A DNA stretch of 5,435 nt, taken from positions 1 through 5,435 of the forward strand of contig JAKOTC010000265.1 in NCBI GenBank assembly GCA_029776465.1. The letters run 5' to 3'. The stretch comes from Bacillota bacterium (GTDB lineage Bacteria > Bacillota > Clostridia > Oscillospirales > JAKOTC01). Positions 1-5,435 of the stretch are shown piece by piece (within the stretch, counting starts at the first letter, position 1; each line of letters starts with the position of its first letter). The position numbers were made by a program, and so were the translations under genes. The notes beneath the pieces are model-generated. The model worked only from the letters and a program-made list of their open reading frames with translations, did not search any database and was not told the DNA's origin.

Positions 1-844
1 AATCCATCTCTTCCAGCTCATAGGCATAATCATGGATTTTTTCGGCCATTTCATGCAGGTCGGGCAGATATTTTTCAAGCCCGCCAAGCAGCTTTGCCGA
101 CTGCTTTAAGGCTGTCGTGACCCCTTCACCACCTGAATCGCCGTTCAGATAGCCATGTACCTCTTCCAGGGATTCGGCAATTCGCTCTACATTTCGAAGG
201 GTTTCCCGCTCGGTTTCCAGCAGCTCCGATTCCCCCGGAGAAAGTTCGGCGCTTTCCAGTTCATTGATTTGATAAGTGAGTAAATCAATACGGGCCGATT
301 TCGTCCTGTCATCCATTTGAAGGGATTCCAGTTTCGAAGTCAGCTTTTTTAAATTGGCGTATTCGGCACGATACTGGGCAAGAAGAGCGTCATAATCTCC
401 CAGCCTGTCCAGATAATGAATATGTCTTTCTTCGGAAAGTAATGCCTGATTGTCATGCTGGCCGTGGATATTCAGCAGCATACTGCCAATTTCCCTCAGC
501 ATTTGAGCGGTAGCAGGCCGTCCATTGATTCTGGCGCTGCTTTTGCCATCCGAGGTAAACTCTCTGGAGAGCAGTATTTCATCCTCAACAGAAAGGCCGT
601 ATTCTTCAAAAAGGACGGCGGCGTTTGCGGGAAGATCTGTGAACAAAGCGGATACAAAAGCTTTCTCCGAGCCGGTTCGAACCAGTTCCTTGGAGATGCG
701 GCCACCCAGCACCACTGCAATCGCGTCAATTAAAATGGATTTTCCCGCACCCGTTTCGCCGGTCAGAATATTCAGCCCGCTGCCAAATTCAATTTCGGCC
801 GAGCGGATCACCGCAATATTTTCAATCCTTAATTGACTCAGCAA
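1..844 (-). CDS. recN: DNA repair protein RecN, N-terminal part (runs off the window)
   Basis: RecN is an SMC-like ATPase that acts early in double-strand-break repair and recombination. The first 281 codons are visible and open to the window edge; the rest of the coiled coil and the C-terminal signature and Walker B half lie outside. Translation starts LSQLRIENIAVI, followed by the Walker A motif GETGAGKS at residues 29-36 and the family-typical IHGQHDNQ at 126-133. From about residue 150 the sequence is rich in Leu, Glu and Lys and fits the start of the coiled-coil arm. The start is TTG at 844-842: AGGAGG at 853-858 lies 8 nt upstream, whereas another TTG at 847-849 is out of frame and only 3 nt from it. 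The gene follows argR after 17 nt and is the last visible gene of the operon. The family call is near certain; activity cannot be judged from half a protein. Confidence 0.96.
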   Translation of the reverse strand, partial: MLSQLRIENIAVIRSAEIEFGSGLNILTGETGAGKSILIDAIAVVLGGRISKELVRTGSEKAFVSALFTDLPANAAVLFEEYGLSVEDEILLSREFTSDGKSSARINGRPATAQMLREIGSMLLNIHGQHDNQALLSEERHIHYLDRLGDYDALLAQYRAEYANLKKLTSKLESLQMDDRTKSARIDLLTYQINELESAELSPGESELLETERETLRNVERIAESLEEVHGYLNGDSGGEGVTTALKQSAKLLGGLEKYLPDLHEMAEKIHDYAYELEEMD

Positions 845-852
845 GACAAGCC

Positions 853-858
853 CCTCCT
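853..858 (-). promoter_or_regulatory. Shine-Dalgarno site of recN
   Basis: The minus strand reads AGGAGG here, within TAAGGAGGGG. It is a near-perfect anti-16S match and sits 8 nt before TTG at 844. There is no ATG or GTG at a usable distance in the recN frame, so this site decides the TTG start. Confidence 0.8.
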
Positions 859-861
859 TAG

Positions 862-1317
862 TTACTTTTTGAGGATGGATCTCAGCTTTTCGGCAAGGGT
901 GGAGGTGCTGTCAGTCGAACGGAGTGCCACAAAAATTGTGTCGTCACCGGCAATGGTGCCCAGTACATCCGGCAGCCCCATGGAATCCAGTGCGGCACAA
1001 ACCGCATTGGCTGTGCCGGCCAGACATTTTATCACCAAAAGATTTAAAGTGGGTTCCACGGAAAGCACAGCCTCGGCGCAAATGGCCATAAAACGTGGAG
1101 ACCAGCCGGATTCCGACTCTTTCCCGCCAACCGTATATTTATAATGACCGTTAGGGAGCGCAACCTTCAGCAGCTTTAATTCCTTGATATCCCTGGAGAC
1201 GGTCGCCTGGGTTACTGCGAAACCGCAATCAGTTAAAAGCTTTTGCAGATCGTCCTGGGTTTCAACCTCATGTTCTTTAATCAGTTCGAGGATTTTTTTG
1301 TGCCGGTTGCTCTTCAT
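862..1317 (-). CDS. argR: Arginine repressor ArgR/AhrC
   Basis: This is an arginine-sensing transcription factor that, as a hexamer, represses arginine biosynthesis and in Firmicutes often activates catabolism. At 151 aa it has the usual family length. The N-terminal winged helix-turn-helix covers about residues 1-65, with the recognition helix TQATVSRDIKEL at 36-47 (S41 and R42 are the conserved DNA-contact pair). The C-terminal oligomerisation and arginine-binding domain has GTANAV at 101-106 and GTIAGDDT at 120-127, whose two Asp residues bind arginine in the family. The ATG at 1317 follows AAGGGAG (1324-1330) with 6 nt spacing. That site overlaps the nadK stop codon, and only 2 nt separate the two genes. 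I see no clear ARG box beside the gene, so autoregulation is not supported here. The link to recN and nadK is conserved gene order rather than an obvious pathway. Confidence 0.97.
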   Translation of the reverse strand: MKSNRHKKILELIKEHEVETQDDLQKLLTDCGFAVTQATVSRDIKELKLLKVALPNGHYKYTVGGKESESGWSPRFMAICAEAVLSVEPTLNLLVIKCLAGTANAVCAALDSMGLPDVLGTIAGDDTIFVALRSTDSTSTLAEKLRSILKK

Positions 1318-1319
1318 AA

Positions 1320-2171
1320 CTATCTCCCTTCGTTGTTTTTTATTTTTCTGCTGAGAACGTCATTGAACTTTTCATCTTTAATTTTTATTAACCGGGCTTG
1401 GCAGCCTGATTTCAAAATTTCCACCTGATCGGTCGGTTGAAGCGGGATGCCCTCTTCCCCGTCCACCGTCAGAAAGACATTGCCCCCCGCAGATCTGGCC
1501 TGGGTTTGCAAGCGATATTCGGCTGAAAAAATGATCGTGCGGGAAGCAATGGTGTGGGGGCAAATAGGAGTCACGGATATGCACTCGATCACGGGGTCAA
1601 TCACCGGCCCGCCGGCTGAGTATGCGTAAGCAGTGGAACCGGTCGGAGTGGCGAAGATCACTCCATCCCCGCTAAAGCTCATCACGCTGCGTCCATCGCT
1701 TTTGACGGACAGCTCCACCACCTTGGCAATATTGCCGCTGGCGATCACCACATCATTAAGGGCATTGTATTCCTGATTAATGCTGCCGGATATTTTGGCG
1801 GTCAACATCATCCGGCGCTCGATGGTGTATTGGCCCTCCAATAGATTCTCCAGCAGAGAAAGCTCGCTTCTTTCAATGGCAGCCAGATAACCCAGCCGTC
1901 CTGAATTGATGCCCACGACAGGCTTATCAAAGGCCACGGCGTGTTTAGCGGCATGGATGATAGTTCCGTCGCCCCCAACCGCCGTGAGAATATCGCATTG
2001 CTCCATCATGCGGTTGAAATCCTGATAGAAAGCTCCGCAGCCTTCCAGCGCAGATCGATTGTTTTCATGGATTAAAATCTCGGCGCCGCGGGCGGAAAGA
2101 TAAGAACAAACCTGTTTGGCCGTCTCAACCCGCTCCGGCTGAAAAGGGGTTACCATCAGCGCTATCTTCAT
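1320..2171 (-). CDS. nadK: NAD kinase (ATP- or polyphosphate-dependent)
   Basis: The enzyme phosphorylates NAD at the adenosine 2'-OH to make NADP in the cytoplasm. The chosen start gives 283 aa, normal for bacterial NadK. Visible motifs are GGDGT at 66-70 (D68 is the catalytic/nucleotide Asp of the family), GRLGYL at 91-96, LND at 138-140 (the NAD-contacting N-E/D pair, here Asp), the long TPTGSTAY-SAGGP signature at about 175-189, and ISVTPICPH at 198-206. I chose ATG at 2171, giving the typical MKIAL beginning. The frame stays open to a GTG at 2189, which would add six residues (a GTG-coded Met, then RRHRR). That GTG is part of or adjacent to the ribosome site GAGGAGA (2181-2187), 9 nt before the ATG, so it is unlikely to be the start. 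The gene is 26 nt after tlyA and 2 nt before argR. Confidence 0.96.
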   Translation of the reverse strand: MKIALMVTPFQPERVETAKQVCSYLSARGAEILIHENNRSALEGCGAFYQDFNRMMEQCDILTAVGGDGTIIHAAKHAVAFDKPVVGINSGRLGYLAAIERSELSLLENLLEGQYTIERRMMLTAKISGSINQEYNALNDVVIASGNIAKVVELSVKSDGRSVMSFSGDGVIFATPTGSTAYAYSAGGPVIDPVIECISVTPICPHTIASRTIIFSAEYRLQTQARSAGGNVFLTVDGEEGIPLQPTDQVEILKSGCQARLIKIKDEKFNDVLSRKIKNNEGR

Positions 2172-2180
2172 CCTACGATG

Positions 2181-2187
2181 TCTCCTC
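2181..2187 (-). promoter_or_regulatory. Shine-Dalgarno site of nadK
   Basis: The minus strand reads GAGGAGA, 9 nt before ATG at 2171. It overlaps the in-frame GTG at 2189-2187 that an automatic caller would take to lengthen the protein, so it argues for the shorter 283-aa protein. Confidence 0.75.
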
Positions 2188-2197
2188 ACTCTGGCAG

Positions 2198-2992
2198 TTA
2201 TGTTTTCTTCTTCATCTCATGGGCTTTTTTCACAACTTGAGCTATATCAATAAAGGGAGCCGGCTGATGGGTCCCTGTTTTAACATAAAGCAAAAATTCA
2301 ATGTTTCCGTCCCCACCGGTAATCGGCGAGGGAATGAGCCCGAAAGGCATAAAGCCGGCTTCTTTCGCAGCGAGTATTGTCTTTTCAAGAACGGCTTGAT
2401 GCACTTTGGGATTTTGAACAATCCCTTTTCCCACCCATTCTCTGCCGGCTTCAAACTGGGGTTTGATTAAAAAAACCGCGGACGCATTTTCTTTCATCAG
2501 CCTGCAAATGGGCTCAAAGACCAGCGTCAGAGAGATAAAGGATAAATCCACCGCTGCAAAATCCACCGGGCTGATGGTATCGGAGGGAAAGTTCCGGATA
2601 TTATAGCCCTCCAGATTTATCACATCCGGGTGTGCATCCAGTCTGGGATCAAGTTGGCCATGTCCGCTGTCAATGGCATAGACCCGTCTGGCGCCGTTTT
2701 GAAGCATGCAGTCGGTAAATCCGCCGGTGGATGCCCCGATATCCGCACAGACCAAATCCTTTAAATTCAGATCAAATGCCCGGAGAGCGCCTTCCAGCTT
2801 ATATCCGCCTCGGCCCACATATTTTAACTGCTCGACAACGGAGACATCCGCCCCTTCCTCCACCTGATAGGAGGGCTTTTTGACCGTAATGGAATTTACC
2901 TTTACAGACCCGCCTGCAATAAGAGCCTGAGCTTTTTGCCTGCTTTCCGCCAGTTTCTTTTCTACGAGATAGACGTCGATTCTTTTGGCCAT
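2198..2992 (-). CDS. tlyA: TlyA family rRNA (cytidine-2'-O)-methyltransferase
   Basis: TlyA proteins 2'-O-methylate cytidines in 23S rRNA (C1920) and, in some members, 16S rRNA (C1409), using S-adenosylmethionine; loss gives capreomycin resistance in mycobacteria. Some members have been described as haemolysins. The 264-aa protein has an N-terminal S4 RNA-binding domain (about 1-60), the linker GRGGYKL (60-66) and an FtsJ-like Rossmann methyltransferase. The SAM loop is DIGASTGGFTDC at 84-95, followed by YAIDSGHGQLDPRL at 105-118. The K-D-K-E catalytic set appears as K65, D149 (DLSFISL), K177 (KPQFE) and E232 (GGDGNIEFLLY), matched by motif to the mycobacterial enzyme. ATG at 2992 follows a modest AAGGG (3002-3006) with 9 nt spacing, overlapping the dxs stop. 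The rRNA target sites are inferred from the family and were not read from this sequence. Confidence 0.95.
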   Translation of the reverse strand: MAKRIDVYLVEKKLAESRQKAQALIAGGSVKVNSITVKKPSYQVEEGADVSVVEQLKYVGRGGYKLEGALRAFDLNLKDLVCADIGASTGGFTDCMLQNGARRVYAIDSGHGQLDPRLDAHPDVINLEGYNIRNFPSDTISPVDFAAVDLSFISLTLVFEPICRLMKENASAVFLIKPQFEAGREWVGKGIVQNPKVHQAVLEKTILAAKEAGFMPFGLIPSPITGGDGNIEFLLYVKTGTHQPAPFIDIAQVVKKAHEMKKKT

Positions 2993-3004
2993 GTCGCGAT
3001 ACCC

Positions 3005-4876
3005 TTATAATGCTTTCTTTTGATTATCAAAAATCTCTTTCACCGCCTGAACCATTGCATCCGCGTTCAGTTCTGCGATTCGCAGGAGGCTTTTGATGCT
3101 GGCATGGTCCAGAAAACGATCCCCTGTGGAGCGGTGAATAAACTGTCCCCGATAACCTCTTTCAAGCAATCTGGTGGCAATTCGCTGCCCTACAGAACCT
3201 TCTTCAACCGCTTCTTCAAAGAACAGTATAATTGGATACTCCTGAATTCTATCAAGGCACTCATCAGAAATCGGCTTGATTTGAACCAGCTTCCCCGCAA
3301 CAGTTCCAATGCCGACGGCGTTGAGCTGGGCTGCCGCCTTTTCCGCATCCGACACCAAACGCCCGTAGGTTAAGAGCAGAACTCTGCCCTGTGCCGGCTT
3401 GGGAATGAAGTAATCAAGCACAGGAAGCAAGGCCGTCTCCTGTTCAGCCCCTCTGGGATAACGGATGGCAATGGGTCCGCTTTCATGAACTGCCTGCTCC
3501 ATGCAGCGTTCCAGCTCGGCATAGGAAGAGGGAGAGTATATTTTAAAATTCGGAATGGCAGAAAGAAAAGTCGGGTCAAAAACCCCGTGATGGGTTGCTC
3601 CATCCTCGCCCACAAATCCGGCGCGGTCAATACAGAAAATCACATGCATATTTCCGATGGCAGCATCATGGATTAACTGGTCAAACCCTCTTTGGAGAAA
3701 AGAAGAGTAAACTGCGAAAAAGGGAATCATTCCCCCGGCAGCCAGTGCTGAACAAAAGGTGACCCCATGGCTTTCTGCAATTCCCACATCAAAAAAGCGA
3801 TCGGGAAACTGCTTTGCAAATTGTTCCATTCCGGTGCCGGCGGTTATGGCGGCAGTGACGCCGCAGATGCGGGAGTCCCCCTTGGCAAGACGGCAGAGAA
3901 TCTGTCCGAAAATACTGGAATAGGAAGGAACCGGCGCCTGTTCAGTTACCATATGGTCAATATCAAAGGAGGAGGTGCTGTGATAAGAGCCGGGATTTTG
4001 CTCTGCCGCGGGGCATCCTTTGCCCTTTTTGGTATAAAAATGCACCACAACCGATTCCTTAACATGCTTCGCCCGCTGAAGCACCGTTAAAACCTGTCTC
4101 ATATTGTGACCATCCACCGGCCCGAGATAGCGCAGCCCCATATCCTCAAATATGGTGTTGTGCAGCAAAAGCCTGCGCATGGAATTTTTGGTGTAAACCG
4201 CAAAGCGAAACAGGTATTTTCCAATAAGGGGAATGGATTTTAAAAGGCGTTCCACCCCATCCTTAAACATGAAGTAGCTTTTACGGGAAACCAGTTTGCT
4301 GAGATAAAGAGAAATTCCCCCCACATTGCGTGAGATGGACATCTCATTGTCATTGAGAATCACAATAACCTTATTTCCCGCATGGACAATATTGTTCAAT
4401 CCCTCATAGGCCAGTCCGCCGGTCATGGCCCCGTCCCCAATGACGGCAATCACATCGCCCAGCTGGCCATTCAGCTTTTTCGCCGCCGCAAAGCCGACTG
4501 CAGCGGAGATGGAGGTGCTGCTGTGCCCGGCGATGAAAGGGTCGTGCTCGCTTTCCGAGGGTTTGGGGAATCCGGACAAACCGCCTTCCGTTCGCAAGGT
4601 GGAAAAAGCGTCCTTTCGCCCCGTCAGGATTTTATGGGCATAACATTGATGCCCCACATCAAACAAAATGGTATCTTTTGGAGAGCTAAAAACCCTATGT
4701 AAACCAACAGTCAACTCGACTACTCCGAGATTGGAAGCGAGGTGACCACCGTTTTTGCTGACAACATCAATAATTCTTTCACGCAGCTCGGCGCAAAGAA
4801 GCTCCAGTTCCTGCAAGCTGAGATTTTTCAGATCAGCCGGAGAATGTATCTGATCCAACAATCTTTTCTCTTCCAT
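3005..4876 (-). CDS. dxs: 1-deoxy-D-xylulose-5-phosphate synthase
   Basis: Dxs condenses pyruvate and glyceraldehyde 3-phosphate to DXP with thiamine diphosphate (TPP), the first and often limiting step of the MEP isoprenoid pathway; the product also feeds thiamine and pyridoxal synthesis. The 623 aa are full length. Seen in order: GGHLASNLG (H45), DVGHQ at 73-77, GHSSTS at 117-122, the TPP/Mg motif GDGA at 147-150 with NDNEMS at 175-180 (D148 and N177 as metal ligands), VDGH at 254-257, the catalytic Glu in VGIAES (E368), LQRGFDQ (R396), DGATHHG at 425-431 (H429) and YPRG (R475). All expected catalytic positions, matched to E. coli Dxs, are present. ATG at 4876 follows AAGGAG at 4882-4887 with 5 nt spacing; that site shares bases with the stop codon of the upstream DUF212 gene. 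The wording at about 185-260 resembles Oscillospiraceae-type clostridial Dxs. Confidence 0.98.
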   Translation of the reverse strand: MEEKRLLDQIHSPADLKNLSLQELELLCAELRERIIDVVSKNGGHLASNLGVVELTVGLHRVFSSPKDTILFDVGHQCYAHKILTGRKDAFSTLRTEGGLSGFPKPSESEHDPFIAGHSSTSISAAVGFAAAKKLNGQLGDVIAVIGDGAMTGGLAYEGLNNIVHAGNKVIVILNDNEMSISRNVGGISLYLSKLVSRKSYFMFKDGVERLLKSIPLIGKYLFRFAVYTKNSMRRLLLHNTIFEDMGLRYLGPVDGHNMRQVLTVLQRAKHVKESVVVHFYTKKGKGCPAAEQNPGSYHSTSSFDIDHMVTEQAPVPSYSSIFGQILCRLAKGDSRICGVTAAITAGTGMEQFAKQFPDRFFDVGIAESHGVTFCSALAAGGMIPFFAVYSSFLQRGFDQLIHDAAIGNMHVIFCIDRAGFVGEDGATHHGVFDPTFLSAIPNFKIYSPSSYAELERCMEQAVHESGPIAIRYPRGAEQETALLPVLDYFIPKPAQGRVLLLTYGRLVSDAEKAAAQLNAVGIGTVAGKLVQIKPISDECLDRIQEYPIILFFEEAVEEGSVGQRIATRLLERGYRGQFIHRSTGDRFLDHASIKSLLRIAELNADAMVQAVKEIFDNQKKAL

Positions 4877-4881
4877 GAATG

Positions 4882-4888
4882 CTCCTTA
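4882..4888 (-). promoter_or_regulatory. Fused stop codon and Shine-Dalgarno site (DUF212 stop / dxs RBS)
   Basis: The minus strand reads TAAGGAG. TAA (4888-4886) ends the DUF212 frame and AAGGAG (4887-4882) is the dxs ribosome site, 5 nt before its ATG. A ribosome finishing DUF212 would be in place to reinitiate on dxs, so translational coupling is likely. Confidence 0.75.
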
Positions 4889-5353
4889 TTGAGCAGGGAG
4901 CGGCATAATCAAACCGATAAAAATGCCCAGAGCCGCTCCGGCTATCACTTCGATAGGCGTGTGCCCAATCAATTCCTTTAATTCTTTGACAAAGAAATCT
5001 TCGTTCTTCTCTTCCTGCAGCTCGGCAATCTTATTGATAACCTTCGCCTGTTCACCTGCAGCCCTCCGAACTCCCATGGCGTCATACATTACCACAAAAG
5101 CCAAAAGAAATGCTACCGCAAATACCGGCGATTGCAAACCGGAAGTCCTGGCAACAGAGGTGGCCAAAGCGCAGACTGTCGAGGAATGGGAAGAAGGCAT
5201 TCCGCCAGATCCCCACAATCGCTCTGCTTTTAAATCCTTGTGAAGCAAAGCGTATAAAACAACCTTAATAATCTGCGCCGCCGCTCAAGCAATAAAAGCA
5301 CAGATAATGGTATAATTCTTCAATATATCCGTTAATTTGAGCAAACTCTCCAT
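4886..5353 (-). pseudogene. Divergent PAP2 (DUF212, YuiD-like) membrane protein, interrupted by an in-frame TGA
   Basis: The full frame from ATG at 5353 would give 155 residues, the usual size for this family of small PAP2-like membrane proteins. It carries GSGGMPSSHS at 48-57, DAMGVRRAAGEQAKVINK at 91-108, LIGHTPIEV at 128-136, and hydrophobic segments at about 15-36, 58-68, 76-91 and 135-152. Codon 23 is TGA (5285-5287), inside the motif A-x-x-x-A-Q just before IIKVV. Both sides of the stop match the family in the same frame, so only a substitution is needed, not a frameshift. The open part downstream spans 4886-5248 from a TTG, but it lacks a good ribosome site there and would lose the first membrane segment. 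The native start may be TTG at 5344, which sits 9 nt from AGGGG (5354-5358), better spaced than the ATG. The catalytic role of the family is uncertain; position between ispA and dxs hints at lipid phosphate chemistry. It could also be a functional gene with a sequence error. Confidence 0.8.
5285..5287 (-). other. In-frame TGA at a presumed tryptophan codon of the DUF212 gene
   Basis: The minus strand reads ATT GCT TGA GCG GCG GCG CAG, i.e. I-A-stop-A-A-A-Q. Clostridial homologues, as I remember them, read A-W-x-x-A-Q here, so TGG to TGA by one base is the simplest origin. Trp is encoded by TGG elsewhere in the same gene (ERLWGSGG) and in argR and tlyA. TGA also ends the neighbouring ispA, so this is not a UGA=Trp genetic code. 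Confidence 0.7.
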
Positions 5354-5360
5354 CCCCTCA
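5354..5360 (-). promoter_or_regulatory. Shine-Dalgarno site of the DUF212 gene
   Basis: The minus strand reads TGAGGGG. It directly abuts ATG at 5353 but lies 9 nt from an in-frame TTG at 5344-5342, the better spacing. The true start is therefore undecided between a 155- and a 152-codon frame. Confidence 0.5.
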
Positions 5361-5369
5361 CAGATTCAA

Positions 5370-5379
5370 CCGCGCGCGG
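5370..5379. repeat. Perfect 10-bp palindrome CCGCGCGCGG in the ispA-DUF212 gap
   Basis: The sequence CCGCGCGCGG is its own reverse complement and lies between the ispA stop and the DUF212 ribosome site. It could form only a very short hairpin and has no T-tract after it, so it is not a terminator. No function can be assigned. Confidence 0.4.
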
Positions 5380-5391
5380 CATATCTAACAA

Positions 5392-5435
5392 TCAGGATTT
5401 TCTCGTGGCCACATAAACAGCCAGTTCCTCAAGAA
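5392..5435 (-). CDS. ispA: C-terminal end of a polyprenyl (farnesyl/geranyl) diphosphate synthase, IspA-like
   Basis: Only the last 13 complete codons and the stop TGA (5394-5392) are visible, reading LEELAVYVATRKS. This matches the usual end of IspA-type farnesyl diphosphate synthases, which finish with a helix of the form LxxLAxYixxRxx. The call rests on that short tail plus gene order: ispA directly precedes dxs or a DUF212-dxs pair in many Firmicutes. The enzyme condenses isopentenyl and allylic diphosphates to C10-C20 prenyl diphosphates in the cytoplasm, downstream of Dxs. The catalytic DDxxD motifs are outside the window, so chain length cannot be judged. The gap to the next gene is 38 bp. 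Confidence 0.7.
   Translation of the reverse strand, partial: LEELAVYVATRKS

Noticed and set aside
2285..2305. An AT-rich half-site resembling an ARG box (TTGAATTTTT on the minus strand) inside tlyA.
   Set aside because: Only one half matches, there is no second properly spaced half, and the bases encode the conserved NIEFLL segment of TlyA.
901..4520. The 10-mer GGAGGTGCTG occurs three times, at 901-910, 3971-3980 and 4511-4520.
   Set aside because: On the coding strand all three read AGC ACC TCC, a Ser-Thr-Ser codon run in argR and dxs. Shared codon preference explains it, and the flanks differ.
455..5243. Plus-strand open frames throughout the window, some preceded by purine-rich runs such as AAAGGAGGAGG near 3966.
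   Set aside because: Each lies opposite a well-supported minus-strand gene, and their translations show no recognisable family motifs. They are antisense shadows.
5246..5248. TTG at 5248 as the genuine start of a shortened DUF212 protein.
   Set aside because: No ribosome site at a usable distance (AAGG is about 14 nt away), and the family-like first membrane segment lies upstream in the same frame.
5246..5302. TGA in DUF212 as a selenocysteine codon.
   Set aside because: The position corresponds to Trp rather than Cys in homologues as recalled, and I see no convincing stem-loop of the bacterial SECIS type just after the TGA.

Overview
The window is one stretch of a tightly packed bacterial operon, with every gene on the minus strand, so it is transcribed from position 5435 towards position 1. 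In that direction the order is: last codons of ispA (prenyl diphosphate synthase), a small divergent PAP2/DUF212 membrane protein gene, dxs, tlyA, nadK, argR, and the 5' part of recN, which runs off the left edge. The ispA-dxs-tlyA-argR-recN order is a known Firmicutes arrangement, and nadK between tlyA and argR is typical of Clostridia. Wording of the proteins, especially the middle section of Dxs, suggests a clostridial organism, perhaps of the Oscillospiraceae/Ruminococcaceae type. That lineage call is from memory of family sequences and is moderate in confidence.

Layout: ispA tail (5392-5435); 38-bp gap containing a CCGCGCGCGG palindrome; DUF212 gene (4886-5353) broken by one in-frame TGA at 5285-5287; dxs (3005-4876); tlyA (2198-2992); nadK (1320-2171); argR (862-1317); recN (1-844, partial). 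All intergenic gaps are 2 to 38 bp, no stretch without a gene reaches 300 bp, and I see no internal promoter, terminator, RNA gene, mobile element or CRISPR array. Several junctions fuse the upstream stop codon with the downstream ribosome binding site (TAAGGAG before dxs, TAAGGG before tlyA, GGGAGATAG before argR), which points to translational coupling.

Functionally, the right half is isoprenoid supply: Dxs makes the first MEP-pathway intermediate, IspA condenses the C5 units, and the DUF212 protein may act on lipid phosphates. The left half is a mixed housekeeping set: rRNA 2'-O-methylation (TlyA), NADP synthesis (NadK), arginine regulation (ArgR) and double-strand-break repair (RecN).

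I found no previously undescribed system. The one real anomaly is the in-frame TGA in the DUF212 gene. It sits where clostridial homologues, as I recall them, carry a tryptophan; otherwise both halves of the gene look intact and in frame. It is either a one-base nonsense change or a sequence error.
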